Source of the DNA: Nymphaea colorata | Taxonomy: Eukaryota; Streptophyta; Magnoliopsida; Nymphaeales; Nymphaeaceae | DNA: 64,000 nt | Assembly (NCBI RefSeq): GCF_008831285.2 | Contig: NC_045139.1 | Span: forward strand, 3,501,704-3,565,703 | Direction: 5' to 3' | Shown here: piece after piece, positions 12,726 to 24,531 of the stretch | How positions within the stretch are numbered: position 1 is the first letter of the stretch | Layout of the letters: each line of letters opens with the position of its first letter | Translations under genes and position numbers: made by a program | The notes under the pieces: generated by a model | Databases searched by the model: none | What the model was told of the DNA's origin: nothing | The model's input: only the letters and a program-made list of their open reading frames with translations

Positions 12726-14341
12726 CCACATAAATCTTGATAGACATCAAAGTTGTTATGGCACAGATTCTCAGTCAATCAAGCTGACCAAACGATAAAT
12801 ACGGAAATCAAATCAAACACCAAACAATAAATCCTGGACAAGTTATCCAGATTCAGGGCATAATGGAAACATTTTAGGATTTCCAGAAATGTTTTCTGGA
12901 TAATCAAACACAACCTAAATTCTGGTTGCGAACTTAGGCTTTCAAAAACGGGGGCCTCTATTCCGAACAAATAACCAAAGACACGCAAGCTAAAACGTGC
13001 AACTCTGTTTGAATCAAAGGCTAAAACTTTCTAAAGTTAGAAGTGTCAATGAACAAAAACCCTTGAGGCTAGGATTTCGTTATGACTAATAGAACAGTCG
13101 TCTCCTCGAAGACATCTGATAAGATTGGAACGAAATTGATATAATGGGTTATGAAAATGTGTTCCGGAAGACAGTTTTATTTATCAAACAAATCAGATCC
13201 AAAGGTAGCGGAATATCTTCCCACGGAATGGTTTCTACCAAACAAATTAGGTTTCTACCGAACAAATTATGTTTCGAAGTTTAATTTGTTTACGGCTTCT
13301 TTGTAGGCAAATTTGCTAATCATTCAGAGTTCCATATCACTCGTAATCAAATAGAAAAATATTTTTTCTTGTAATTAATTTCAAAGAAATAACATATCTA
13401 GACTAAAACTAAGTGCAGATCTAAGGATGTTCCTACTATATAGGTTTGGGTTGTCTGTGCCTACTAAGGATGTTCTGAAAAAGGGTTTTAGAAGCATATC
13501 TAAGTTCATTCATATGTTCGAAGTGCAGAAATCATAACAAATCTATCCACAGGACCACAGGGCAAAAAATGAATGAAAAATCAATGGTAATGTGTGATTC
13601 ATTACAAGAATCTCATGTACGTGTAGAGTAAAGAAGGTATATACAGGTACAGCAACATTTATATGTTTCTCTATTTTCATGTAAGAAGGTATATACAAGT
13701 ACAGCAACATTTATATGTTTTCTATTTTCATGTATGCTCGCATACACACACTCATGCATATATATACACACACACACACTCACAGACGAACACATGCTTG
13801 TGCACATGTGTAAGTGCAGGTCTGCCCATATCCACAAGGAAAAGAACAGAAGACTCAAAAAATTGACAAAATAACAAGAGGAAAGGGTTTGACACCTGCT
13901 ATAGCCAAATTTTTTACATTTAGAAACTCCTGTCCGGAACTCAGTTTTAAGCAGCCAGAATGGAAGTTGAGATGGATTGACCTGCTTCTATTTCAGTTAA
14001 TCACACTTCATCTTGCAAACTAAGTTGCCCTTTGAATTTGTGTTCACTCAATGAAGACCAAATCACAGGAGCTCAGGAAGCCGACCTAAAGTGCAAACTG
14101 AGCACTCCTGTTTAACTTTTGTAGGCAAAGCCAACTGGAATATTGACAGCCTCCTGCAAGGATTTGAGAAATAAACTTGTGCTTTCATGTGAGAAAACCT
14201 TGATGAGTAGATCATAAGACGAACTCCACATGCATTACCATATAGAAACACCATTCACAATCTTCTTCCCTCGCAAACTGACAGGCCATTAGGATTCTTC
14301 CACACCATATGAACAATTTATTTTGATCCAGCCTTTGCTTG
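12726..14341. other. Intergenic region with a short tandem duplication and an AC microsatellite
   Basis: No gene recognised. A 52-bp unit beginning AAGAAGGTATATACARGTAC is present twice in tandem, at 13631-13682 and 13683-13733. It is followed by an AC/TA-rich simple repeat at about 13741-13792. The rest is AT-rich without features I can support. Confidence 0.55.
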
Positions 14342-17300
14342 TCAGATCCTGAACATGAGCTCTCTTCCTAATCTCTTTGGAGCATAAGGAATGGCCTCTA
14401 CGATTCTCTTCCCCTCCAAACTTGGCAGCTCATACGCATCAGGGATCCTCTCAAGGTATATAAACCCATTCTCATCTTCGTATCTTTTCAAGATTACTCT
14501 AAGTGCACTCTTCTCTTCACTAAAAACTGCATGCCAAGACTCATTGCTAGGTGATCTTCCACTCATGTTGCTGACAGCATCACGCAGCACTCCTATTGCA
14601 AGACCAATCTTCCCTTCTTCATACAGTTCAATTGCAACATGCTTTTGACCTCTTGCCTGGTGCAGTAGGCAGTTCAGGGAAATGAAGTCCTGCAGAACAA
14701 AACATCATACTGGTGTAAGGACATCGGACAATTGCACAATCAAAACTATTTAATATGTCCACTCAGATTACAAGGATTTAGAAGTTTTAGAAGCCATGGC
14801 AGCAAGTGAAGTGAGAGAAAGTGTAAAGAAACAAAAGCAGTAGAGTTAACCCAAGAAGCAAAAACATTAATTTCATAAATTTATCATCCATAGGTGTTCA
14901 ACTTTCACTTATGCACACTGAGTCAGTGTTCCAAGAAGCATTACTGAATCAAATGATCACTGGAGAGGCTTTCTAAAGAAAAAGTGCCTTCCACATGAAC
15001 ATAACAAACCAGGAAAATCATGTTATGAACGACTGTCATGTGCCATAAAAATGTTCCCATATACTTAACACAATCTAGAAATATCTTCAAGCCATCAATC
15101 TCAAGACCTATCTTCTAGAAGTTGCATTGAATGCCATCTTTATGAACCAATTCAAGGTGCATAGAGAGACCTTTTTTGAGAATCTGATCAACCACTTTAA
15201 TGAAATGGACAATCTTGCATTCAGTAGAAAATAGGATGATACTGTTCTTGAAAAGACATCAAATTCTGATGTTAACTATTTAAAAAGTGAGACTAGTACC
15301 ACTTCGCACAAACGAAGTTGGTCTGTTAAAATTATGGATGCATGTGAATCGGATTTTGGACAGTTAAATATAGAGCAAAAGGGGTTAGGATCAGATCCAG
15401 TGCAACATAAAATGATAAAACCCCCATGCCAGAACCCACCTATTTCCATTCCTTAAAGTTGATTTTAAGGATCATATGTTGCTTGTTTGGAGAAAATGAT
15501 AAATGATACTGTTAATTGCTTCCAGGACAAAATAATTTGATTCTGTCAAAGAGTGGTGTTATTGATAAAGGTGGAGAATACTATTCTGCAGAAAACATGT
15601 GGTTAAATCCTGTGCTCTGACAGACTGGAAGTGGTCATGTCCTTAGTAATATATCATAGGAAGGAAATTGTAGAGACGTTTAGAATACAAAATCAAGTGA
15701 CAACAGTATGCCTGCGGCATGTTCAACTTCAGCATGATTCCTTTGAACAAAGCGATGCCCCCCACAGTCTAGAGTGACAAAGAATTAAGTAGCCCTACAG
15801 AAAAAAGATATATGGCTACAGAAAATGTTAAAAAGGAAAAGGGAAAGAACTTAAAATAGATGCTTAATCAACTGTTCTGTTTGCGTAGGAGGAATTGTAT
15901 CCTCAATAACATTATAAAGAGTTTGTAGTGACAATGGATGTGTAAAGATGGCTTAATTCACAAAGACAGTCTTGTAGAATCATCTATATCTTTAAGTACA
16001 AGATACATCTGTAACTGTAATGGCCAAACCTAAGGAATTTGGATGTCATTCAAAGGGGTGCTGGTGGCATCCCATGGTTAACTGTTTTTGGTACATTTTC
16101 ACTCTTCCATATTTTTCTTTTATGAAATATATTTTCTTACTTTTTCAGCCTGACATTTTTTAGTGCTTCAAAATACTATCAGAAAGAAATAAACTACTAA
16201 GAAAAGATTAATCTCACAATTGCAATCTGAAAGTATGTAGATCCGTGTCATGACTCATGACCAATCAGCGATGCAATCAATAATTAATTCAACTATAACA
16301 AAAAAAAATTAAAACAAAATATCAGCACTTGGGAATTTCGCCCATGCCAGTACCAAAGGAAGTACTTACAACAAGCCGATTTGACACATTGTACAGGTCC
16401 ACATCTGATTTCATGATGTATCTAGCCTCAAGAAGGAACTGAGTTACACCGTACTGTAGTTTAGTGAGGAGGTTTTGGCTGCTTGCCCTTTGTTCAGCTC
16501 TATTTGTTGTCACAGCCTACGATGTAGTGACACGAGTCAACAAGCTATTCAACAGTAAATACCAAGGCTAAAATGAACAGAAAATGAGGGCTCATCTGAA
16601 AGCATGAAGTTCAGAATATGACTATCGCATCACTTCGTGCTCATATTTATAAAGACCATGATGATGCAATTTAAATGCTTAGAGTTTTAAATATGAAAAA
16701 AAATATCATTATCATCATATGCAAGAGAACTTTGGTCACTGAGTACCAGCACAACCTAAACTTATGTTGTCTAGTTAAGCAAGGGGTATTGATATCAAGA
16801 TTAAAATTGACCTTCTAGTGTTTAATTGTCATTTTGTATATCACACGATGCACGCATTACCATCATATCCGCTTGGATGAAAATTTTGATGTGCAGACAA
16901 GGCTCCTATGGAACCCAAGGGTCAACCATGATGCACTAAAGATTCCCAACAGAGAGGAATGGATCCAAATTCTAAATTGAAAAGTCCAAGGGATGTTTAT
17001 TACAAGAGAAACTACTCCATTTGCAATTGTTTAATCGAAAGGCTCACAGAATTGTTCGTTGAGAGGTACATTTCTTGTAGCTTGATAAATAGCAGGATCT
17101 CAAGTATCGGCAAGCAATGCTTATGATGCAGGGATGAAGACCAACCTGTGCTTCAGCAAGGCAAATAAGTTTCATGACATTAGACATAGATGTCATAACC
17201 TCTATGGGTCTTTCGCGAGGAAGAAGAGGCTGCAGAACAGGAAGCACATCCTCGGCCAGATAGTTGTAAACTCCAGCTGCTTTCCTGAAAAGTGTACAAG

Positions 17301-18215
17301 ACTCTGCAAGATCTGCGCAAATGGTAGACATAAAAACTCAATGAATAAGAAAAAGGCTGCAAGAACAATCTGAGTACATATATTAAAGACTAACCCTGCG
17401 ACATAATAATCTCAAGGGCTCTCTCCCGCAAAAGTGCACCATAAAGGAAGAGAACCATCCCAAGCTCGAACCTTAGATCATTGATCTGGAAAAATTTAGG
17501 AGTCCCAAGATTGAGCATAGAAGACGCGTTGATCGCACTAGACCACCGTAACCTAAGCTCTGATGTCCATCGAAAGACCCGATTCTTGTTTTCAATCTTG
17601 TCAAGTTGCAATATTAGGTTCTCCAGCAAAGGCAAATAGAGCTCCAACTTTTGTAAGTCCTGAAGAAAAGATTTGCAAAATCAGGAACAGGATCAATAAA
17701 ACATAATTATCAAGAACAGATATAATTGCCAGACCAATGTTACCCTTTGGCATTGAGAAGTGAGCCCTCCAGACATCTCCCTTTGAATAACCTCCGAGGT
17801 GAAACTAGTTCCATTTATAGATTCTTCAAGTGCTTTCCTTCTGGAACTCAAATCTTTTAAGTATTCCAATGTGCCAGAATCAAGTGCAGGGAAATTCTCT
17901 TCAAACAGTACCTGAGTAATAGAACAGAACCCAAAGTTACCACTACTTTCACATTAAACAAGAGCAGAAACCAGGATAGGTTGAAGCATCGACCTCAGAA
18001 TCATAACTCATCTCAGTATTAAGATGAAAGAAACCCCAATAAAAGAACGTTTTACTACTAGAGTCCAAGATACTCTAAACAGAAACATTATCTAACCTAT
18101 CTCTGGCCAAGACAATTCCACAAACGAAAAGGAGAAAACAGTTCATGGGGAGGGGAAAAATCACAATTACCTTCTTGGTCTTGAGGCCCGACAACTTGTG
18201 GGAGTGCAGCAGCAT
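14342..18215 (-). CDS. Endosomal-targeting BRO1-like domain protein
   Basis: Six minus-strand exons join in phase: 18215-18171, 17911-17744, 17659-17395, 17312-17146, 16516-16370 and 14689-14342 (stop TGA 14344-14342), giving about 379 aa. The start MLLHSHKLSGLKTKK matches the short N-terminus expected for plant BRO1-domain proteins. Diagnostic segments include DLSSRRKALEESINGTS, REMSGGLTSQCQ, RFELGMVLFLYGALLRERA, LICLAEAQAVTTNRAE and the C-terminal EAIPYAPKRLGRELMFRI. BRO1 domains bind ESCRT-III CHMP4/Snf7 subunits and act on endosomal membranes; a role in endosomal sorting is inferred from family. The Arabidopsis relatives are, from memory, At1g73390 and At1g17940. An AATAAA lies about 20 nt past the stop (minus strand, 14322-14317). 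The intron 14690-16369 is by far the longest. Confidence 0.92.
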
Positions 18216-18502
18216 ATTTGATCCGGAAAAGAACAAAAGAGATGCAAACAAAAAGCACCCCACAGGCACAAAGACAAGACAGCCACAAGCAGGGAGGAAA
18301 AGAGGCAGAGATTCCAGGGAGTAGGAAAAGATCTCAGAAGGATCGAGTAAGGTGGTGTACAATTGAGGTGATTGCTTCGCAGTTGACGTGAAGAGTCAAT
18401 GCACTGGCGAAGATGCTTCCCAGTCTCTCTCTGTCTCACCCTCTCGACGAGCTTGGGAGCTACCACGAGACTTCGACTTGGTCTTCGCTCGCAGGAAGCC
18501 AT
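18216..18502 (-). promoter_or_regulatory. 5' leader of the BRO1 gene with an overlapping upstream ORF
   Basis: On the minus strand an ATG at 18502 opens a 111-codon frame (MASCERRPSRSL...) that is out of frame with the BRO1 ATG at 18215 and runs past it. If the mRNA starts upstream of 18502 this would be a strongly inhibitory uORF. A pyrimidine-rich tract just before the main ATG could instead be the end of a 5' UTR intron that removes it. Confidence 0.3.
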
Positions 18503-19141
18503 GATTTTCTTACTTTTCTTTCTTCAGCCATTAACGGAAATTTTGCCATTTTAGAATCGATGATTATTTTAGATGATTACTTTGCTAATTTTACATTCGA
18601 TTAAAACTTCACTTCCCAATTGAAAAAAAAAATCTCATAAGAAAATGTCTATGGCTGAATGCCATTAATTCCATCCGAGCACTTTCTCACTTCTCAAAAG
18701 ACATGTCTATTTTTTTATTAGAATAAAATGTTTCAGTAAATCTGAACTTGCCACAAAACCAATATAGAGTAAGCATGAAACGGTCAGAGGACAAGGTAGA
18801 GATGAAATCTACCAGAAGTTAGAGATGAAGACGCACTCTATTCTTTTTTCTTTCATGCCAAAATTTTCAGCCTGGAAAGCGAAAACTGGTCCCTACGGCG
18901 ATGGTTACCTTCAAACGGACAGCTTTCACCTTTTGAAAAAGGATGATTACCATCAGCCAACCTTCTTTTTTTCTCTTTTCTTTTGAAACAAGATAAAAAT
19001 CTTGATCTTCTAAACTTTTTTCTGATCAAGTTTCAATCCTGCCACTTTTTCCTTTCAGCTTTTTCATGGTGTTGATCTTGTTTTCTTCAGCTTTAAATTT
19101 GCGTGCTCGCTGACATTTTTGTTTTAGTAAGTTTAAAAGTT

Positions 19142-19315
19142 GTGTTTGTATGACACCTTCGAAGAAATGACATTTTGCGAAAATCAGGTTTCGTAAAACT
19201 TAGATTTTCCAAATAGTTTCTAGAACATAATTTATGCATTCGGGTGACCACACCAAAATGAGATTTTGGGGAACCAAGTTTGTCTTCAGCCCAACTTTAA
19301 TGGTCAATCAAACAC
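19142..19315. mobile_element. MITE-like element, about 174 bp
   Basis: The left end GTGTTTGTATGACACC and the right end GGTCAATCAAACAC are imperfect inverted repeats of each other. The left end also matches the termini of the element at 54496-54593. There is no coding capacity. Confidence 0.4.
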
Positions 19316-20471
19316 GTCTAAATGTTATTTTGCCTCCAAAATGACATTTAATGATGTCAACCAACCATGCTTTGAGTGGTCTAAACTTTAAAATGTTGTT
19401 TATCATTGAGGAAAATAATTTGAATTATAGCAACTTTGACATTATGACATTTTACCTACGACAGTTCAATGTTATATTCAATCGACAATAATAAGTAAAA
19501 ATGTTATTATAACATTTTACCATGAAAAATAAAACGCCATAATAAATTACATGCTCTAGAATTCTAATCTTCTTGACATATGTTCATAAAGAGTGGCATT
19601 CACAAGACTAAAACTATATCGACTTAAATGCTCTAAGGGTCCACCCTACCACGACAATTCTTTAGATATAACATATATAGCGTGGGGGTTACGTTGGTAC
19701 ACCTATACACTTCATAATATAACATTAAAAAATAAAAGATGTACAAAAAAAAAAAAAAAATCTAACAAACAAGCTACCAAGAAACTACCGGACTATGACA
19801 AATGTGCTTAACTTTTTTTTTATAATATTCAAATTCCACCCTCCAAACAAAGAACTTAATTTAAAAGAAATGCACTTATGAAGACAAAACATTTAAGCCT
19901 CCAAGAACATAATATATAGGGTCTTTTTAAGGGAGATTCCTAGTTCGATTCTGGTGGGTATCCAAGTCAAAGGGTACATTATTGCATCGCTGACATTGAA
20001 CCAGCTAAAGACCCCAAAATAAGTAAATTAGGGAGGGAAAGGCGTTAAGATATTTTTTAAAACTATGAGTTGTAAACCTCTTGTTTACCTAAAAGACTAA
20101 ATATATAAAAAACAAAAAATAAATGTATATAAAAAAAATTTAAGGACCTCGGCATCTAGGAACCATCACAAGTTGGCAACTTCTATTGCATTAGAATGTC
20201 ATTGTAGAATGGCCAGGTTGTCACATTGTTGGTGATATTGGTGAATAATATAAAATAGTCGCAAGGCCAACAGACTTATTATAACAAGATAATGCCATTT
20301 TTATGTTAGATGTTTAATCAGTGTATCCTTTTGCTACTTAGGCACATGTTGTTTCTTACTATGTTTGATTTAGGTGTGGACCGCGTAATTTCTTATTAAA
20401 AAAGAAAAAGCATCGATTTTCCAGCTCTTAGACATTTATATTATATCTACACAGTTAAGTTTGAAAGCAAG

Positions 20472-20497
20472 GTTTTTATTATTATTATTATTATTAT
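20472..20497. repeat. (TTA)n microsatellite
   Basis: About eight ATT/TTA units in a row. Confidence 0.85.
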
Positions 20498-20853
20498 CTT
20501 GGTTTGACATGGCATTTTCACTGTCACATAAAGGATACTTCTTATAGCTGTCATATATACATTGGTAGCTACCAGATCCATATATAACTTGAATGAGAAT
20601 CATATCAGCCGTTGATTTTAAGGAAATCGGGTGGTTAGCATCAAATTGAAAAATAGAAACAATTAAACTTGTATCTTTAAGAGACAGAAATGCCCTTCAT
20701 AGAACGAAACAAATCAGTTTCCTTGATTGAGATCTCTTGCTGTCTTTCGAGGGCATTTTTGTCTCTTGAAAATGCAGTTTTATTTTTATTTTTTACTTAA
20801 TTTCCATTATTTTATCTCCTTAAAATCGACAGCTTATATAATTTCTATCCATT

Positions 20854-20855
<2 letters not shown>

Positions 20856-20890
<35 letters not shown>
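20856..20890. repeat. (TA)n microsatellite
   Basis: Uninterrupted TA dinucleotides, about 17 units. Confidence 0.9.
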
Positions 20891-20892
<2 letters not shown>

Positions 20893-21631
20893 CAGCCTCC
20901 CTTACGAACAATATTGTCTCAAATCACCAGATTTAGATGATTATTGGGAAAACATGATCCATTTAGAGGACATTTAGTAAAGAAAACATTATGCTCTGGG
21001 AAAACATGTTTCCATAACATGCATTTTAGGAACATCATCTTATTTTTTCAAAAGATATATTATCGCTATGTCCAGTCTTTGATTTTAGATCTTGGCAAAA
21101 TATCCATGATCAGAGCAAGCTTCCACAAATAAAAACATTATCGCTACTGTTTAATGCTAGCATAATTTCTGCTCTGTTTGGATCGTCAACCAAGACCAAA
21201 GAACGAAAATTACACACACACACACATTGAAATTACTCATATTTTATTATTTTGATGTAGAATTAGAAGTAAGTACATATACACTTGCAATTGGCGTTGT
21301 TTCCGTTGAATTTCATATGATATTCTAAATTTGGATCCACATATTCTTCTCTCTCTCTCTCTTTCTCTCTCTCTTTTGTTTATTGGTGATTTTCCTTTTT
21401 GTTATCCTTTGCATGTTTAACATCCTCATATTTGAAATCTAGAGTTTGTGGGACCCATTGTCTGAATAAACAGTATTTTTTTGCATGTAAATTTTACGTC
21501 AAAATTAAATAGCAAAGCCCTCATATTTGAAGCACCTCAAATCTCAGTGATCTTATATCACTTCATAGTGAATTGAGAAGAGAATTAGAGAGAATGATTA
21601 GAAATTGGGATTCTCTTATTTTACACACACA

Positions 21632-21632
21632 A

Positions 21633-21705
<73 letters not shown>
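21632..21705. repeat. (TA)n microsatellite with one interruption
   Basis: About 37 TA units with a TATTATA break near 21656. Open frames across it are artefacts of the repeat. Confidence 0.9.
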
Positions 21706-21707
<2 letters not shown>

Positions 21708-21916
21708 ATAAATTGTGAATCTAGTTGTTTAGAGTCATTCAACTCACTCATGAGAGCTGTCCGACTTATTATAATAGATGGTTGAGAGAAAAACAAAAAA
21801 AAATACGTGGAGTAATATTAGATGACAAAAATGTAATCACATTTTCATTTTTCCACAACTGAGTAACTATGGACAATTACAGTTACCATTTAATACACAC
21901 ACACATACATATATAG

Positions 21917-21947
<31 letters not shown>

Positions 21948-22153
21948 AAAAAAAAAAAAAAGAGAGAGAGAAAGGGAGAAAGAACCGATAAAATGAGAAT
22001 GTATATTAAAATTGAGGAACAAAACGTCCCCTAAATACAAAAATTGAGGACAAGAAGTCTCATAGTTACAGTAACAAACCGCAAGACAAAAGCAAAAGAG
22101 GAAATATAAGAGAGAAAGAGTGAGAGAAAGATAAAGTAAAATTAGAGTTAGCA

Positions 22154-22267
<114 letters not shown>

Positions 22268-22689
22268 GTATGCATATTTTTTCTTCCTGTCATTGCCGAA
22301 GTTCCGTAACCAAAAAAAGATGCGGTCCTCACGTATGAAAAGCGTGATAACAAAATATTTCAAATGCCAAATAAACTATGCTTAAAAGTATAAGGAGACC
22401 AACAACTTTTGTACGGAAGTAATAGTCCTTGTTAACTTTTCTTTTCTGATTGCTTTGAAAGAAAAAGACTTTTTATATAAAAGTGACGGTAGTTGTTTGC
22501 TTTTCTGTATCCTTGAATAGCTACAAAGTGGATTCAATCCACATGCATGCCAGATTCACACAAACAAGGAGGGAAAAAAAATGAAAACGTTATGCGAGTT
22601 AAAAATAACACGGGATGCCTCATATTAACCACACACATCAATGGGAAGCTACAATAAGCTACAATTTTTGTTCTGAGGGGCAACGTCAA

Positions 22690-23140
22690 AGAGTTTTACG
22701 GCTCAATATATTCGATTTGAATCGGATATCCGACCGATCCGATCCAAAAAAATCAGATATGGATAAAAATTTAATATCCGATTAAGAAATCGGATCAGAT
22801 TTAATAAATGACATCCGATCGGATTCGGATTCGGATATACATGAATATCAGATCGGATTCAGATACAGATTCAGATCAGATTCATTTTTAGACAAATATC
22901 CTCTATCTAATACTTAGAAAATGGCAAAATCCGGTTCAAAATTCGGATTCAGATATAAATATAAAAATCAGATTTGAATCGGATTCGGATTGTAAAATCA
23001 GATTTCGGATTTCGGATTCAAATATGACTTTGATTTATTCGAATTCAAATTTGAATCCGAATCCGAATATATGAATATCCAAAAAAACGTATATGATTGA
23101 AGATGTATCCGATCCGAATCCGATCCGTTGACATCCACAA
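22690..23140. repeat. GGATCGGATTCGGAT-type dispersed repeat with inverted halves
   Basis: The left part is rich in CGGATTCGGAT words and the right part in the complementary GAATCCGAATCCG. The right end reads GATCCGTTGACATCC and the left end begins near CAACGTCAAAG, so the ends are weakly inverted. A decayed non-autonomous DNA element is the simplest reading. Related DNA lies at 12360-12725. Confidence 0.5.
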
Positions 23141-24531
23141 GCAGCTTATATATAAATAATAAAATGATTATGAGGCACCAATATAAAAATAAGCGAGTTT
23201 ATGTGGACTGGTGTGCGCAATTACTTACACCAGCTTTCACCTCGGCCATTGTTTGTACTCTCAATATTTTTCATTCTACTTAAATATCATGTAATTCTTA
23301 ACATTTCAAGTGAATATTTTCATATGTGTGTATATAAACATGCACAAACCAAATTCTTAAGTGCTAAACTCATTAACAATGATCTTCGTCTTTAATTTGT
23401 TCATATATGAGGAAAAAAAGAAGAAAATATGTGAATTAATACTACATTACTAAAAGGTTTTATATTTTTTTGTTACCATTTATAGGAACTAAATCAATGA
23501 TTGAGATTATTCTTAATGGATCTTACTCTTAAAAAGGTTTCATACTTGCTCATTTATATATTTGTAAAGAAAACAAGAATCAAAAGAGTTATCTTCTATG
23601 AATTGCATCCATGGAATTCTACATTGTTGATTGTCGACAAAATCTACATGTAACTATCTTGAGCTCATCTCATCTCACAAAAATTGATTTTTAATTTTTT
23701 TAGGAATAGATGCTTTTTTGAAAAAAGGGGAAAAGGCATTGTTTTCTTTATTGAAAACAAAAAACAAGTAAGACCGTTGACTTTGACCGAGCCCAGTAAA
23801 GTCTGTAGCTCCAAAAGTGAGCGCACTTATAAGCCAAGTCGGCTGCGCCAGCCAACCTAAGAACCGTTCTCTCGGGAAAGTTTTCATTTTTTTTGACCAA
23901 GCCTAGATCTTGCCCATAAATATCAATTAGGTCCCTCACTTCTCTGATTTTTGAGTGGGCCATCAGTTTCACGGACAACCATAAAAACAAAGTTCAAGTT
24001 ATGTCATTTTACACATATAAATGTCAAAAATTTTCTAAGCTATCTTATTAAGTAAAAAACATTTTTAATTTCATGAATAAAAGAAATAAAAGGATTATCA
24101 CTTTCTTAGCATTAGTTAAAAAAAAAAAACTTAAAGCACTTGACTGAGTTGACCAACCTTTGAAAGGCTACCAATTGTTAATTTAAATTTAAGAGGTTTA
24201 TGTTCTACCTATTCGTAAAATCTAACTTATTTATATGTTAAAATTTTTGTAAAATTTATTTATTTATATATAAATACTCCAATAAAATTCAAGACATTGT
24301 GAAAATTTTTATTTATTTACACAGAAGCCTGCTCATCCAAGTAATCGAAAATCGAAAGAGAATACTAAAATCAACCCTTTATTTGACAATTACTGAAGTT
24401 GAGACTTATATTTGGAATTATGACTAAAAATGAGTTATACGTGAAAATTTAATTCGTTTAAAGTGCCCGCTAGCTTCCCGTCCTGCCACTGTGTCGCACG
24501 AGGGGAGGGAGTCCTCTGCTGCTGCCGGCAA

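Noticed and set aside
19930..19975. CTAGTTCGATTCTGGTGGG resembling a tRNA T-arm
   Set aside because: No pairing acceptor stem or anticodon arm around it.
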